The notes beneath the pieces are model-generated. The model was not told the origin of the DNA and ran no database searches. It saw nothing but the letters and a program-made list of their open reading frames with translations. A stretch of 64,000 bases of DNA from an uncultured Bacteroidota bacterium (GTDB taxonomy: Bacteria; Bacteroidota; Bacteroidia; Flavobacteriales; Flavobacteriaceae), in assembly GCA_903838055.1 (NCBI GenBank), contig CAILWV010000016.1:27252-91251 (forward strand). Reading direction: 5' to 3'. The translations under genes and the position numbers were made by a program. Below, piece by piece: positions 27,844-37,102 of the stretch. The stretch's first letter is position 1; every line of letters starts with the position of its first letter.

Positions 27844-28190
27844 TATTTTTGACGTTTTATTGGTCCAGTTACGTCTTCCACATCCTCCGCAATTTGAGCA
27901 ATATTAGTTTGCTGTTCTTGTAGTATATTTTTCCCAAAATCAGCAGAAGAAGATGCAACGGTGCTTTTTACTTTATCCACTTCTTGAGTAAAATTACCTG
28001 TGATGTTTTTTATAGAAGAATCAATTTCATTGACATCAACACTCTTTTGAATTTCGCTCTTAATTTCATTTGTAGCATTTTTTAGAGTAGCTAAAATTTT
28101 AGCATAACCTCTAACTACATCTGGTAAATTTTTAGAACCAAACAATAAGAAAGCAACAATTATTATGAAAAAGAATTCACCTCCAAACAT
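27843..28190 (-). CDS. tatA: twin-arginine translocase subunit TatA/TatB-like
   Basis: A 115-residue protein with an N-terminal membrane helix (FFFIIIVAFLLFGSKNLPDVVRGYAKIL) carrying the Tat hinge (FGSKNLP) and an amphipathic helix, then a longer charged tail than a minimal TatA (about 60 residues, coiled-coil-like). Tat exports folded proteins; the Rieske-like and ActB proteins are candidate cargo, and ActB in this window carries a TRRDFLK signal. tatC is not in the window. A -7 box TATCTTTG lies 26 nt upstream (28223-28216). Confidence 0.85.
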   Translation of the reverse strand: MFGGEFFFIIIVAFLLFGSKNLPDVVRGYAKILATLKNATNEIKSEIQKSVDVNEIDSSIKNITGNFTQEVDKVKSTVASSSADFGKNILQEQQTNIAQIAEDVEDVTGPIKRQK

Positions 28191-28231
28191 GATTATATAA
28201 TTTTATTTTGCAGTGCAAAGATACAAAGTTC

Positions 28232-30481
28232 TTAATCAAATTTTGATTTTACTTCTTCTTTTGGCCACGTATTGTTAGTTACATCAATATCGGCAGTTTC
28301 CAACTTTGGATCTAATTGAATTTTCACAATTGCCTTTTTCGAAGCAAAGGTTCTATTTACTTCCTTATCGTTCATTCGCCATATTTGTGCAGGAAATTTT
28401 TGTATTTCGGTTGTACCATCTTCGTAAGTTAATTCTACAATAATTGGCATAACTAAAGCACCTGGCTTATTAAACGTTACTTGATAAAAATACTTAGGTT
28501 CGTTAAGTTTTGCGCGCTCCTCTGCATTGAAATGCGAAGCAACATAGTCGTTCAAAACAGCATAATCCGTAATTTTAAAAGGCTTATTCAATTCTGGTTT
28601 ATAGTCTTCACTACCCTCTTCAATCATATAAACCATGGGTCCCGGATTAGTATCGCGACGTCTTTGCTTCTTCACGAATTCCGTTACTTCTTTAGATGGC
28701 TCGTTGCTTACATAATATTTTTTAACTTCTTTAATCCCGATATCATTGGCATCGGTAGTATAAAACCAACCTCTCCAAAACCAATCTAAATCAACTGCCG
28801 AAGCGTCTTCCATAGTTCTGAAAAAATCTTCAGGTGTTGGGTGTTTGAATTTCCAACGATTAGCATAACTTTTAAAAGCATAATCAAATAAATCATGTCC
28901 CATAATCGTTTCCCGAAGAATATTCAAAGCTGTCGCAGGTTTTCCGTAGGCGTTATTTCCAAACTGTCGTATACTTTCAGAATTGGTCATGATTGGTTCT
29001 AGTCCTTTTTGATCGCCACTCATGTAGGGAATAATATTTTTAGCAGGGCCACGGCGAACAGGAAAACTAGGATCAAATGATTTTTCGGCTAAAAATTCCA
29101 TAAAAGAGTTCAAACCTTCGTCCATCCAAGTCCATTGGCGCTCATCCGAATTGATAATCATTGGAAAAAAATTGTGTCCAACTTCATGGCAAATTACCCC
29201 TAACATTCCGTATTTAGTTTGGTCATTGTATTTCCCTTGCGCGTCTGGTCGTCCAAAATTCCAACAAATCATTGGGTACTCCATCCCTTGATCTCTAGCA
29301 TTAATAGAAATTGCTTTTGGGTAAGGATAATCAAAAGTATAACTTGAATAACTTTTTAAAGTATGCGCTACCATTCTTGTAGAATACTGCTCCCAAAGTG
29401 GATTTCCTTCTTTTGGATATAACGAAATCGCCATGGATGAAGTGTTTCCGGTTTTAACCGCCATAGCATCATAAATAAATTTTCTAGATGTGGATATTCC
29501 AAAATCACGAACATTATCGGCTTTGAATTTCCAAGTTTTTTTCTTGTCAGAAAATCCTTTCTCTGCGACTTCCGCCTCAGCTTGCGTAACCACAATTACA
29601 GGATTATCGAAAGATTTTTCTGCTTGAGCATAACGAGCTAATTGCAGCGGAGTAAAAACTTCTGCTCTATTCAATAAGTTCCCAGTAGCCTCCAAAATAT
29701 GATCAGCAGGAACAGTAATATTTACTTCAAAATTTCCAAAAGGCAAAGCAAATTCTCCTGAGCCCCAAAACTGCATATTTTGCCATCCTTCAACATCATT
29801 ATAAACTGCCATTCTTGGGTAAAACTGAGCTAGAACATATAAGTTATTTCCATCGGAATCAAAATGTTCGTAACCTGAACGACCACCGTCCAAAGTATAG
29901 TTATTGATGTTGTACCACCATTTAATAGAAAAAGAAATTTTCTCTCCGTGTTTTAAAACTTTAGGCAATTCAATACGCATCATCGTTTGGTTGATCGTAT
30001 ATTGCATTGGCTTTCCTAAAGCATCTTTCACAAACTCGATATTGAAACCACCGTCAAAATCAGCTTCTAAATATTTTCTAGAAAACCCTTGAGCGCTAAT
30101 AGCTGGATCGGTTTTATTGCTTTCTACCAATGGCGAAAGTGACTGCCGCGATTGTTGATTTTGATCTAATTGTACCCAAAGATAATCTAATGCTTCTTTG
30201 GCATTATTGGTATAAGTTATGGTTTCTTGTCCGTAAAGTTTTGTGTTTTTATCATCCAACTCCACATCCATTTTATAATCGGCTTGTTGTTGATAATATT
30301 CTGGCCCTGGCGCTCCTGATGCGGTACGATACATATTGGGAGTAGCCAATAAATCATACATCTGTTGGAATTTATCAGGATTTTTTTCGTTTTGAGTAGC
30401 AGTTTTGGGCGTTTCTTGTGCGAAAATTCCGATAGAAAAAATTAGAAAAAATAATTTACTGATTGTGGGACAATACTTCAT
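28232..30481 (-). CDS. M1-family zinc metallopeptidase, secreted
   Basis: A 749-residue aminopeptidase-like protein with a signal peptide ending IGIFAQ (residue 22). The gluzincin zinc site is HEVGHNFFP followed 18 residues later by the third ligand in WMDEGLNSFMEF, and the N-terminal beta domain contains GSGEFALPFGNFEVNITVP. Periplasmic or surface M1 peptidases of Bacteroidota trim peptides for nutrition. The gene follows DUF6702 by 57 nt on the same strand. The GxMEN exopeptidase loop appears as GMEYPMI, so exact specificity is uncertain. Confidence 0.93.
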   Translation of the reverse strand: MKYCPTISKLFFLIFSIGIFAQETPKTATQNEKNPDKFQQMYDLLATPNMYRTASGAPGPEYYQQQADYKMDVELDDKNTKLYGQETITYTNNAKEALDYLWVQLDQNQQSRQSLSPLVESNKTDPAISAQGFSRKYLEADFDGGFNIEFVKDALGKPMQYTINQTMMRIELPKVLKHGEKISFSIKWWYNINNYTLDGGRSGYEHFDSDGNNLYVLAQFYPRMAVYNDVEGWQNMQFWGSGEFALPFGNFEVNITVPADHILEATGNLLNRAEVFTPLQLARYAQAEKSFDNPVIVVTQAEAEVAEKGFSDKKKTWKFKADNVRDFGISTSRKFIYDAMAVKTGNTSSMAISLYPKEGNPLWEQYSTRMVAHTLKSYSSYTFDYPYPKAISINARDQGMEYPMICWNFGRPDAQGKYNDQTKYGMLGVICHEVGHNFFPMIINSDERQWTWMDEGLNSFMEFLAEKSFDPSFPVRRGPAKNIIPYMSGDQKGLEPIMTNSESIRQFGNNAYGKPATALNILRETIMGHDLFDYAFKSYANRWKFKHPTPEDFFRTMEDASAVDLDWFWRGWFYTTDANDIGIKEVKKYYVSNEPSKEVTEFVKKQRRRDTNPGPMVYMIEEGSEDYKPELNKPFKITDYAVLNDYVASHFNAEERAKLNEPKYFYQVTFNKPGALVMPIIVELTYEDGTTEIQKFPAQIWRMNDKEVNRTFASKKAIVKIQLDPKLETADIDVTNNTWPKEEVKSKFD

Positions 30482-30538
30482 ACTTAATTTTTAAGAGCAT
30501 AAAAGTAATTGTTTTTAATGACAAATAATATTTTGATT

Positions 30539-31039
30539 TTATTTTAACACTCGTTTAAAATCTTCATATGTTAGCATTAAACTTTGCTTTTCACCAGTAA
30601 TATTGGCTTGAATAATATTTTGCTGTTCTGGATTCCATTCGGTTAAAGCGCTATTTTCTATTTCTAAATTAGTTATTTTCGAAATATCGGGAATTCTAAA
30701 ATAACAGATTAGCACATTTGCCTCTACTTCTTTGCTTAAAAAAGTCATTGGTTTTACTACTCCATTTACTTTCAAGAAGAATTTTTCAGCAAGGTATTTC
30801 TTCAGGTTAAGTTCATCTTGAGCAGATTCTTGGGCTGTTCCTAAATTGGTCTTAACATGGTATTTTTTCTCAATAGCTGCATTTAAATCGTCTACAAAAA
30901 TTCTAGAAGTAATTTGAATTCGTTTCTTTTGAGGAACATAATCTATTTGATAAATAGCCATGTAAAATTTGTGAATTCCCATAGAAGTGAAACTCACAAA
31001 CAATACTAAGATTAATAGGAAACGGAAATATTTAGACAT
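30539..31039 (-). CDS. DUF6702 family protein
   Basis: A 166-residue protein with an N-terminal signal or anchor (YFRFLLILVLFVSFTSMG) and a beta-rich mature part beginning HKFYMAIYQIDYVPQKKRIQITSRIFVDDLN, the recognisable DUF6702 start. It may be periplasmic. Function is unknown. It lies between a carboxypeptidase-regulatory-like gene and the M1 peptidase, an arrangement that recurs in Flavobacteriia, so the three may work on the same peptide substrates. That is inference from context. Confidence 0.85.
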   Translation of the reverse strand: MSKYFRFLLILVLFVSFTSMGIHKFYMAIYQIDYVPQKKRIQITSRIFVDDLNAAIEKKYHVKTNLGTAQESAQDELNLKKYLAEKFFLKVNGVVKPMTFLSKEVEANVLICYFRIPDISKITNLEIENSALTEWNPEQQNIIQANITGEKQSLMLTYEDFKRVLK

Positions 31040-31279
31040 TCTAATGGGACTTTACTTTTTTAAATTCTTTGTTTTTATTAATTATGAAATGCTTCAATTC
31101 AAAAAAGGATTTGGTTTTTAAAATTGTTTTTGACTTGGAATCATTGTCACAAAAGACCAAAAATAGTTTAATTTTAGCAGCTTTTAAAAGTGAAAAAGAT
31201 ATATTACTTTATGAACTGACACGAATTGCACTAATTTTCACTTATTTAATCTGCTAAAGCAGATTTGGAAAAAGATTTA
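31040..31279. other. intergenic region without a supported gene
   Basis: 240 nt between DUF6702 and the carboxypeptidase-regulatory-like gene. An open frame from an ATG at 31084 (57 codons, plus strand) has no signal peptide, no recognised motif and no promoter box. I see no convincing hairpin terminator. Confidence 0.5.
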
Positions 31280-32044
31280 TTATTTCTCTTTCAAAAGTTC
31301 CTTGTACTTAACCGCTAAATCATTCATAATAAAAGTGGCCATCGTTTTATTTTTCGATTTCACGGCATCCGCAAATTTTGAGTCCTCCACTATATAATAC
31401 TCAAAACCTTTTACGTAATCTTCAGGTATTTTTAAGTTTTGAATAAAATATTTAGGTTCATACCAACCTTCTATTTTATTCATTAATGTTTCCTTTTTCT
31501 CTACCTCAACTTCTTTTTTAAGCATTGTAGTTCGCCCAGACATCCAATTTAAAACTGGATCTAAACCCGATGTAAAACCAATCAAAGTGCCAATTCCAAA
31601 GCTAGTATATGGATTAGATGCTGCTCTCAATTTTCGTTCTGCAGGAGTATAATGCTTGGTGAATGGCGAAATAATACCCAAAGAAACGGCATTAATATTT
31701 TTAAATTCATTAATTTTTACATCATCCAAAAACCTAACAATCGGTTCTAATTTTACAAAGAAAAGAGTGCTTGCAAAATCACTTTCTTTCAATTTTACTT
31801 TTATTCCTTTAAACTGTACAGAAGAAAACAGCAAAGTGTCGCCAACACTTGCGTTAATAGAAAAATAGCCACCATGCTCGGTTAAAGTAGATCTAGATGT
31901 TTTAAGATTTATCAAATATATGTTTTCCAAATCAGTAGTATTTGCCGTTACTTTTCCGTTTATTATTTTAGATACAGAAGCAGTTTGCCCATTAGCAAAG
32001 GTTACTAAAAAAAGGAAAATAAGGATATATTTAATGTTTGGCAA
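31280..32044 (-). CDS. carboxypeptidase-like regulatory (CarboxypepD_reg) domain protein, secreted
   Basis: A secreted protein of about 254 residues: signal peptide YILIFLFLVTFANGQ, then a CarboxypepD_reg-like beta sandwich (KIINGKVTANTTDLENIYLINLKTSRSTLTEHGGYFSINASVGDTLLFSS). No catalytic motif follows; the rest is helical and charged. No ATG is available at the start. A TTG at 32044 places the signal peptide correctly; the frame can be extended to a TTG at 32074, but that codon lies inside a TACTTTTG promoter box (32079-32072). Start therefore uncertain. It precedes DUF6702 and the M1 peptidase on the same strand. Confidence 0.72.
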   Translation of the reverse strand: MPNIKYILIFLFLVTFANGQTASVSKIINGKVTANTTDLENIYLINLKTSRSTLTEHGGYFSINASVGDTLLFSSVQFKGIKVKLKESDFASTLFFVKLEPIVRFLDDVKINEFKNINAVSLGIISPFTKHYTPAERKLRAASNPYTSFGIGTLIGFTSGLDPVLNWMSGRTTMLKKEVEVEKKETLMNKIEGWYEPKYFIQNLKIPEDYVKGFEYYIVEDSKFADAVKSKNKTMATFIMNDLAVKYKELLKEK

Positions 32045-32071
32045 AACAATAGTTATTGTTGATTTCTCGGA

Positions 32072-32089
32072 CAAAAGTATCCAAAAGTA
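32072..32089 (-). promoter_or_regulatory. tandem -7 boxes upstream of carboxypeptidase-regulatory-like gene
   Basis: Minus strand TACTTTTG occurs twice, at 32089-32082 and 32079-32072, exactly 10 bp apart. Each matches TAnnTTTG. They are 27-37 nt upstream of the likely TTG start at 32044. Confidence 0.4.
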
Positions 32090-32140
32090 ATCTAAAAAAA
32101 AGGCTAATACAATTGTAAATCTATGTTAATTATTAATTTG

Positions 32141-32148
32141 TAAATTTG
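32141..32148 (+). promoter_or_regulatory. -7 box of pepE
   Basis: TAAATTTG, exact TAnnTTTG, 19 nt before the pepE ATG. A TTG at 32113-32115 is 25 nt upstream, somewhat too far for the -33 box. Confidence 0.5.
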
Positions 32149-32167
32149 CATTAAATTAAAATAACCA

Positions 32168-32869
32168 ATGAAAAACCTAATTATAGCAAGCACTTCTACC
32201 CTTCATGGCGGGGACTATTTAGAGTATTTACTTCCGGTTTTAGAAAACCATTTTGCTAATTGCCAAACTATTATTTTCATTCCGTATGCGCGTCCTGGCG
32301 GAATTACCCATGATGCATATACCGAAACCGTTCAAAAAGCATTTTCTAAAATCAATAAAAAAGTGGTTGGCTTGCATACTTTTGAAAATCCTGAAGTAGC
32401 GCTTAATACTTCTGAAGGAATATTTACCGGCGGTGGCAACACCTTTTTATTGGTAACTCAATTGTATCAAAACAATAGTATGGCGGCTTTATCGAAAGCT
32501 ATTACTAAAGGAATTCCTTATTTAGGCACTAGTGCTGGAAGCAACATAACTGGTATTTCTATGCAAACTACTAACGATATGCCTATTATTTACCCCCCAA
32601 GTTTTACAACTCTTGGCGCTATACCTTTTAATTTGAATCCGCATTATTTAGATCCTGATACCCAAAGCAAGCACATGGGAGAAACTAGAGAAACTAGAAT
32701 TAAAGAATTTCATGCGTTTAATGACACCCCCGTTTTAGGATTACGTGAAGGAAGCTGGCTAGAAGTTACTGGTAACAATATAATTTTAAAAGGAACACTT
32801 ACTGCAAGGTGGTTTACCCAAAACCAAGAGCCGATAGAATTAGTGCCTGGAAGTAGTTTAGGGGAGTAA
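32168..32869 (+). CDS. pepE: dipeptidase E (S51 family)
   Basis: A 233-residue cytoplasmic serine peptidase that cleaves Asp-X dipeptides. The nucleophile is in GTSAGSNI (about residue 120), preceded by EGIFTGGGNTFLLVTQL, the oxyanion and substrate region of the S51/cyanophycinase superfamily. The C-terminal half contains LNPHYLDPDTQSKHMGETRETRIKEF and LGLREGSWLEV, as in PepE. It has a -7 box 19 nt upstream. The related cyanophycinases have longer C-termini, so PepE is preferred. Confidence 0.93.
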   Translation: MKNLIIASTSTLHGGDYLEYLLPVLENHFANCQTIIFIPYARPGGITHDAYTETVQKAFSKINKKVVGLHTFENPEVALNTSEGIFTGGGNTFLLVTQLYQNNSMAALSKAITKGIPYLGTSAGSNITGISMQTTNDMPIIYPPSFTTLGAIPFNLNPHYLDPDTQSKHMGETRETRIKEFHAFNDTPVLGLREGSWLEVTGNNIILKGTLTARWFTQNQEPIELVPGSSLGE

Positions 32870-32908
32870 AAGAAAATACTAGGAATGACAGGCAATTAGA
32901 AAACATAA

Positions 32909-32946
32909 AAAAAGGGACAAACTCAGAAAATTCTGGTTTGTCCCTT
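32909..32946 (-). terminator. terminator of the tRNA-Gly/tRNA-Leu transcript
   Basis: An 11-bp stem AAGGGACAAAC (32912-32922) / GTTTGTCCCTT (32936-32946), with further pairing CAGAA/TTCTG inside the loop. On the minus strand it is followed by a run of seven T. It lies directly downstream of the tRNA-Leu 3' end. Confidence 0.88.
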
Positions 32947-32950
32947 CTTG

Positions 32951-33035
32951 TACTCGGGACGGGACTTGAACCCGTACGACCATTACAGTCACTGGATTTT
33001 AAGTCCAGCGTGTCTACCAATTTCACCACCCAAGC
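32951..33035 (-). tRNA. tRNA-Leu (anticodon TAA)
   Basis: 85 nt. Acceptor stem GCTTGGG / CCCGAGT with discriminator A; anticodon stem CTGGA / TCCAG with loop CTTAAAA, anticodon TAA; long class II variable arm; T arm ACGGG-TTCAAGT-CCCGT. CCA is not encoded in full. It lies 34 nt downstream of tRNA-Gly and shares a terminator. Confidence 0.97.
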
Positions 33036-33069
33036 AATTGAAATTAAAAGTTTAATTTCTATGGTAAAG

Positions 33070-33142
33070 AGCGAAAAACGGGGCTCGAACCCGCGACCTC
33101 GACCTTGGCAAGGTCGCGCTCTACCAACTGAGCTATTTTCGC
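33070..33142 (-). tRNA. tRNA-Gly (anticodon GCC)
   Basis: 73 nt. Acceptor GCGAAAA / TTTTCGC; D arm TAGCTCAGTTGGTAGAGC; anticodon stem CGACC / GGTCG with loop TTGCCAA, anticodon GCC; T arm GCGGG-TTCGAGC-CCCGT. It is transcribed before tRNA-Leu. Confidence 0.97.
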
Positions 33143-33277
33143 ATTATCAAATTTCTCAAGAACAATAACAATACATCTACCGTATTGCGGATGCAAATGT
33201 AACACTTAAATTGAATTATACAAACGTTTTTGATAAAAAAATTAAGGAAAGAACATAACCTCTTGAAAACCTAAACT

Positions 33278-35884
33278 TTACTTTTTAGTAAGCATTCTTT
33301 TTATTTCGTTTAATTTCATTAATGCCTCTACAGGTGTCAATGTATTAATGTCTAAACCTAAAATTTCTTCTTTTATTTCTTCCAATAATGGATCATCCAA
33401 ATTAAAAATACTCAATTGTAATTCCTCTTTACTAGATACAATTCCATTCAGAGCATCACTAGAATGATCTTTTTCTAATTTTTTTAGTAATTTTTGTGCT
33501 TTTTGAATCACAATTTGAGGCATTCCAGCCATCTTCGCCACATGTATACCAAAACTATGTGCGCTTCCGCCACGAACTAATTTCCGAATGAAAAGCACAT
33601 TGTCTTTTAACTCCTTCACCGAAACATTATAGTTGTGAATTCTTGGCAATTGCTCACTCATTTCATTCAACTCATGGTAATGCGTAGCAAAAAGTGTTTT
33701 AGGACGCGCTGGATTTTCATGTAAAAATTCGGCGATAGCCCAAGCAATAGAAATTCCGTCATAGGTGCTAGTACCACGACCTATTTCATCTAAAAGCACC
33801 AAACTTCTGTCGGAGATATTATTCAATATTGAGGCTGTTTCGTTCATCTCTACCATAAAAGTAGATTCGCCCATAGAAATATTATCGCTTGCCCCTACTC
33901 TTGTAAAAATTTTATCTACAACTCCCATTCGAAGTGCTTCTGCAGGAACAAAACTACCCATTTGAGCTAAAAGAACTATTAATGCCGTTTGCCGTAAAAT
34001 AGCCGATTTACCAGACATATTTGGTCCGGTAATCATTATCATTTGCTGGGTTTCTCTATCTAAATAGACATCATTTGCAATATACGGAACTCCAACAGGC
34101 AATTGTTTTTCAATTACAGGGTGTCTGCCATTTGTAATTTCTAATTCGAAGGTTTCATCAATTATTGGGCAAACATATTTATTTTCAATCGCTAATTGCG
34201 TAAAGGAAGTCAAACAGTCTAATTGGGCAATCAAGTTGGCATTTAATTGCACCGGCTTGATGTAAGTTGCTATCCATTGCACCAATTGTTCAAATAATTG
34301 ACCTTCTATTTGGTGTATTTTATCTTCGGCGCCCAGAATTTTAGTTTCGTATTCCTTTAATTCTTCGGTTATGTAACGCTCTGCATTCACTAAAGTTTGT
34401 TTACGAATCCACTCGGCCGGAACTTTGTCTTTGTGGGTATTTCTGACTTCGATATAATAACCAAAAACATTATTAAAGGAGATTTTCAAAGAGGAAATAC
34501 CTGTTAATTCGGATTCTCTTTTTTCAATACCTTCTAAAAATTCTTTACCTGAAAAAGCAATGGCGCGCAATTCATCTAACTCAGCATGAACTCCAGATGC
34601 AATGGCATTTCCTTTAGCAATTGCAACAGGCGCATCTTGATTGAGGGTGGTTTTAATTTTTTCGCGAAGCAAATCACAACTATGAAAACTATCACCTATA
34701 ACTCTAACGGCCTCTTGTTTACTTTCTAAAGCTAAGGTTTTAATTGGAAGAATGGCATCTAGAGAATCTTTAAGGTAAATGACTTCTCTTGGAGAAACTT
34801 TACCGGTTGCAATCTTTGAAATCAAACGTTCTAAATCGGAAATTTGCTTGATTTGAAGTTGTATTTTGTGTAAGATTTCCGAATTATCCTTCAAATAAGT
34901 AACGACCTCATGACGGCCTCTAATTTTAGCGGCATCCTTTAATGGAAGTGCCAACCAACGCTTAAGCAACCTACCACCCATTGGCGAAAGTGTCTTATCT
35001 ATTACATCTAATAAAGTAACAGCATTGGGATTGTAACTGTGATATAATTCTAAATTTCGAATAGTAAATCGATCCATCCAAACGTAAGCGTCTTCAGCGA
35101 TACGTTGAATACTGGTGATATGTTGAACCTTATTGTGTTGCGTTTCGGACAAATAATATAAGATTGCTCCGGCAGAAATAATTCCGTCTTGCAATTCTTC
35201 AATTCCAAAACCCTTTAAGGAATTAGTTTGAAAATGATTAGTTAACGTTTCTAAAGCATAATCTTCATTATACACCCAATCCTCCAAATAAAAAGTATTG
35301 AAATCTTCTCCGAAAATTTCTTTAAATTGATTGCGGTTACTCTTTTGAATTAATACTTCACTCGGACTAAAATTTTGAAGCAGCTTATCAATATACTCGT
35401 CATTACCTTGAGCTGTAAGAAATTCACCAGTAGAAACATCTAAAAAAGAAACGCCAAGAATCTTTTTTCCGAAGTAAACCGAAGCTAAAAAATTATTAGA
35501 TTTAGATTGTAAGACTTCATCATTCATGGAAACTCCTGGAGTTATCAACTCGGTAACGCCACGTTTCACAATAGTTTTAGTCATTTTAGGATCTTCCAAT
35601 TGGTCACAGATTGCAACGCGAAGTCCGGCTTTAACTAATTTTGGCAAATAGGTATTAATGGAGTGGTGCGGAAATCCTGCAAGGGCTGTTTCCGTTTCTG
35701 ATCCTGCACCACGTTTTGTAAGAACAATTCCAAGTATTTTAGAAGCGCGGATGGCATCATCACCAAAAGTTTCATAAAAATCGCCAACTCTAAACAACAA
35801 ACAAGCATCGGGATATTTCCGTTTTATCTCGTTATATTGCTTCATTAAAGGGGTTTCTTTTGGATTTTTTTCTTTAGATGACAA
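33278..35884 (-). CDS. mutS: DNA mismatch repair protein MutS
   Basis: An 868-residue mismatch-recognition ATPase. The N-terminal mismatch wedge motif is [14 protein letters not shown] (Phe-x-Glu), Walker [14 protein letters not shown], Walker [17 protein letters not shown], and HUH-type segment [10 protein letters not shown]. The full-length frame starts at a TTG (35884) giving [26 protein letters not shown], which lines up with family N-termini; the first ATG is 13 codons later. TTG initiation is therefore likely. mutL is not in the window. Confidence 0.97.
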   Translation of the reverse strand: MSSKEKNPKETPLMKQYNEIKRKYPDACLLFRVGDFYETFGDDAIRASKILGIVLTKRGAGSETETALAGFPHHSINTYLPKLVKAGLRVAICDQLEDPKMTKTIVKRGVTELITPGVSMNDEVLQSKSNNFLASVYFGKKILGVSFLDVSTGEFLTAQGNDEYIDKLLQNFSPSEVLIQKSNRNQFKEIFGEDFNTFYLEDWVYNEDYALETLTNHFQTNSLKGFGIEELQDGIISAGAILYYLSETQHNKVQHITSIQRIAEDAYVWMDRFTIRNLELYHSYNPNAVTLLDVIDKTLSPMGGRLLKRWLALPLKDAAKIRGRHEVVTYLKDNSEILHKIQLQIKQISDLERLISKIATGKVSPREVIYLKDSLDAILPIKTLALESKQEAVRVIGDSFHSCDLLREKIKTTLNQDAPVAIAKGNAIASGVHAELDELRAIAFSGKEFLEGIEKRESELTGISSLKISFNNVFGYYIEVRNTHKDKVPAEWIRKQTLVNAERYITEELKEYETKILGAEDKIHQIEGQLFEQLVQWIATYIKPVQLNANLIAQLDCLTSFTQLAIENKYVCPIIDETFELEITNGRHPVIEKQLPVGVPYIANDVYLDRETQQMIMITGPNMSGKSAILRQTALIVLLAQMGSFVPAEALRMGVVDKIFTRVGASDNISMGESTFMVEMNETASILNNISDRSLVLLDEIGRGTSTYDGISIAWAIAEFLHENPARPKTLFATHYHELNEMSEQLPRIHNYNVSVKELKDNVLFIRKLVRGGSAHSFGIHVAKMAGMPQIVIQKAQKLLKKLEKDHSSDALNGIVSSKEELQLSIFNLDDPLLEEIKEEILGLDINTLTPVEALMKLNEIKRMLTKK

Positions 35885-36002
35885 GTTTGGTGTTATTTAA
35901 AAATGAGTGTACGAATTTAATTAATTCTATTCAAATATTAGGTCACACTTTAAATTTTTAAAATTTTAAGTTTTTTTTAAGTTATAAGTTTTCTTTTTTT
36001 GT

Positions 36003-36010
36003 TAGATTTG
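36003..36010 (+). promoter_or_regulatory. -7 box of DUF1573 gene
   Basis: TAGATTTG, an exact TAnnTTTG, 28 nt before the ATG at 36039. The -33 TTG is not evident in the T-rich upstream tract. Confidence 0.45.
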
Positions 36011-36038
36011 CTTGTTAATTATTTAATTCAAAAGAAAA

Positions 36039-36506
36039 ATGAAAAAAATTGTATTATTAGCTGCAATAGCTATATTTAGTGTAACTGCTGTAAATGCTCA
36101 GAAAAAAGCTACTAAAGCTGCTCCAGCAAAAGTTGAAACTCCAAAAGTTGATGGTGCAGGAATGGTTTTTGAAAATGAAACTATCGATTATGGAACTATC
36201 CCAGCAGATTCAGATGGTAATAGAAAATTTGTTTTTACAAACAATGGTACTAAACCATTAATTATCTCTAATACTCAAGGATCATGTGGTTGTACAGTTC
36301 CTACAACTCCTAAAGAACCTATTGCTCCTGGAGCTCAAGGATTCATTGGTGTACACTATGCAACAGATAGAGCTGGACAAGCATTTACTAAAACAGTAAC
36401 TGTAACTTCAAATGCTGTTGGTCAAGAAACTAAAGTTTTAACTATTAAAGGAAATGTTTTACCACGTGAAACTCCAGCTACACCAGCTGCTCCTACAAAA
36501 AGCTAA
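36039..36506 (+). CDS. DUF1573 domain-containing secreted protein
   Basis: A 155-residue protein with a signal peptide ending AVNAQ (residue 21), a Lys/Ala-rich linker, and a DUF1573 immunoglobulin-like domain: ENETIDYGTIPADSDGNRKFVFTNNGTKPLIISNTQGSCGCTVP. The conserved GSCGCTVP motif is present. The C-terminus is Pro/Ala/Thr-rich. The family is abundant in Bacteroidota and probably periplasmic or surface-associated, with no fixed role. Its own promoter box and terminator make it monocistronic. Its codon usage looks optimised, which suggests high expression. Confidence 0.9.
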   Translation: MKKIVLLAAIAIFSVTAVNAQKKATKAAPAKVETPKVDGAGMVFENETIDYGTIPADSDGNRKFVFTNNGTKPLIISNTQGSCGCTVPTTPKEPIAPGAQGFIGVHYATDRAGQAFTKTVTVTSNAVGQETKVLTIKGNVLPRETPATPAAPTKS

Positions 36507-36527
36507 TATTTTTTTATCAAAATTATT

Positions 36528-36559
36528 AAAGCTTCCTGTCAAACGGAAGCTTTTTTTTT
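36528..36559 (+). terminator. rho-independent terminator of DUF1573 gene
   Basis: A 9-bp stem AAAGCTTCC / GGAAGCTTT with an 8-nt loop followed by nine T. It lies 21 nt after the stop. Confidence 0.9.
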
Positions 36560-36571
36560 AACTATTTAGTA

Positions 36572-37099
36572 ATGCGAAAACTAGAAAACAGCGAATTGGA
36601 ACGTAAATCGATTTCCGATTTTAAATCAGCTACTAAGACTCCCATAATTATTATTCTTGACGACATTAGAAGTTTACACAATATTGGTTCTGTATTTAGA
36701 ACTTCGGATGCGTTTTTAATTGAAAAAATATATCTATGTGGAATTACAGCTACTCCTCCAAATAAGGAAATTCATAAAACTGCACTTGGAGCTACAGAAA
36801 CGGTAGAATGGGAATACCAGAAAAATGTTTTGGAAGTAATTGAAAACTTAAAAAGCAACAATACTTTGGTTTACGCAATTGAACAAGTTGAAAACGCAAC
36901 TTTTTTAGATTCCTTTCAACCAATAAAAGAGACTAAATACGCCTTAGTTTTTGGCAATGAAGTATATGGAGTTTCTCAAGATGCAATAAAAATATGTGAT
37001 GGTTGCATTGAAATTCCGCAATTGGGAACCAAACATTCTTTAAATATATCGGTTAGTGCCGGAATTGTAGTTTGGGATTTATTTCAAAAATTACAATAG
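36572..37099 (+). CDS. TrmH/SpoU-family RNA 2'-O-methyltransferase
   Basis: A 175-residue SPOUT methylase. All three motifs are visible: LDDIRSLHNIGSVFRTSDAF (motif 1), YALVFGNEVYGVSQDAI (motif 2) and IEIPQLGTKHSLNISVSAGIVVWDLF (motif 3). It lacks an N-terminal RNA-binding extension, so it resembles TrmL/TrmH-type tRNA enzymes more than RlmB; the target nucleotide cannot be read from sequence. It is convergent with folK-dNK, 3 nt apart. Confidence 0.9.
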   Translation: MRKLENSELERKSISDFKSATKTPIIIILDDIRSLHNIGSVFRTSDAFLIEKIYLCGITATPPNKEIHKTALGATETVEWEYQKNVLEVIENLKSNNTLVYAIEQVENATFLDSFQPIKETKYALVFGNEVYGVSQDAIKICDGCIEIPQLGTKHSLNISVSAGIVVWDLFQKLQ

Positions 37100-37102
37100 A
37101 TA

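Noticed and set aside
31084..31257. 57-codon plus-strand open frame between DUF6702 and the carboxypeptidase-like gene
   Set aside because: No motif, no signal peptide, no promoter box, and high AT content makes such a frame likely by chance.
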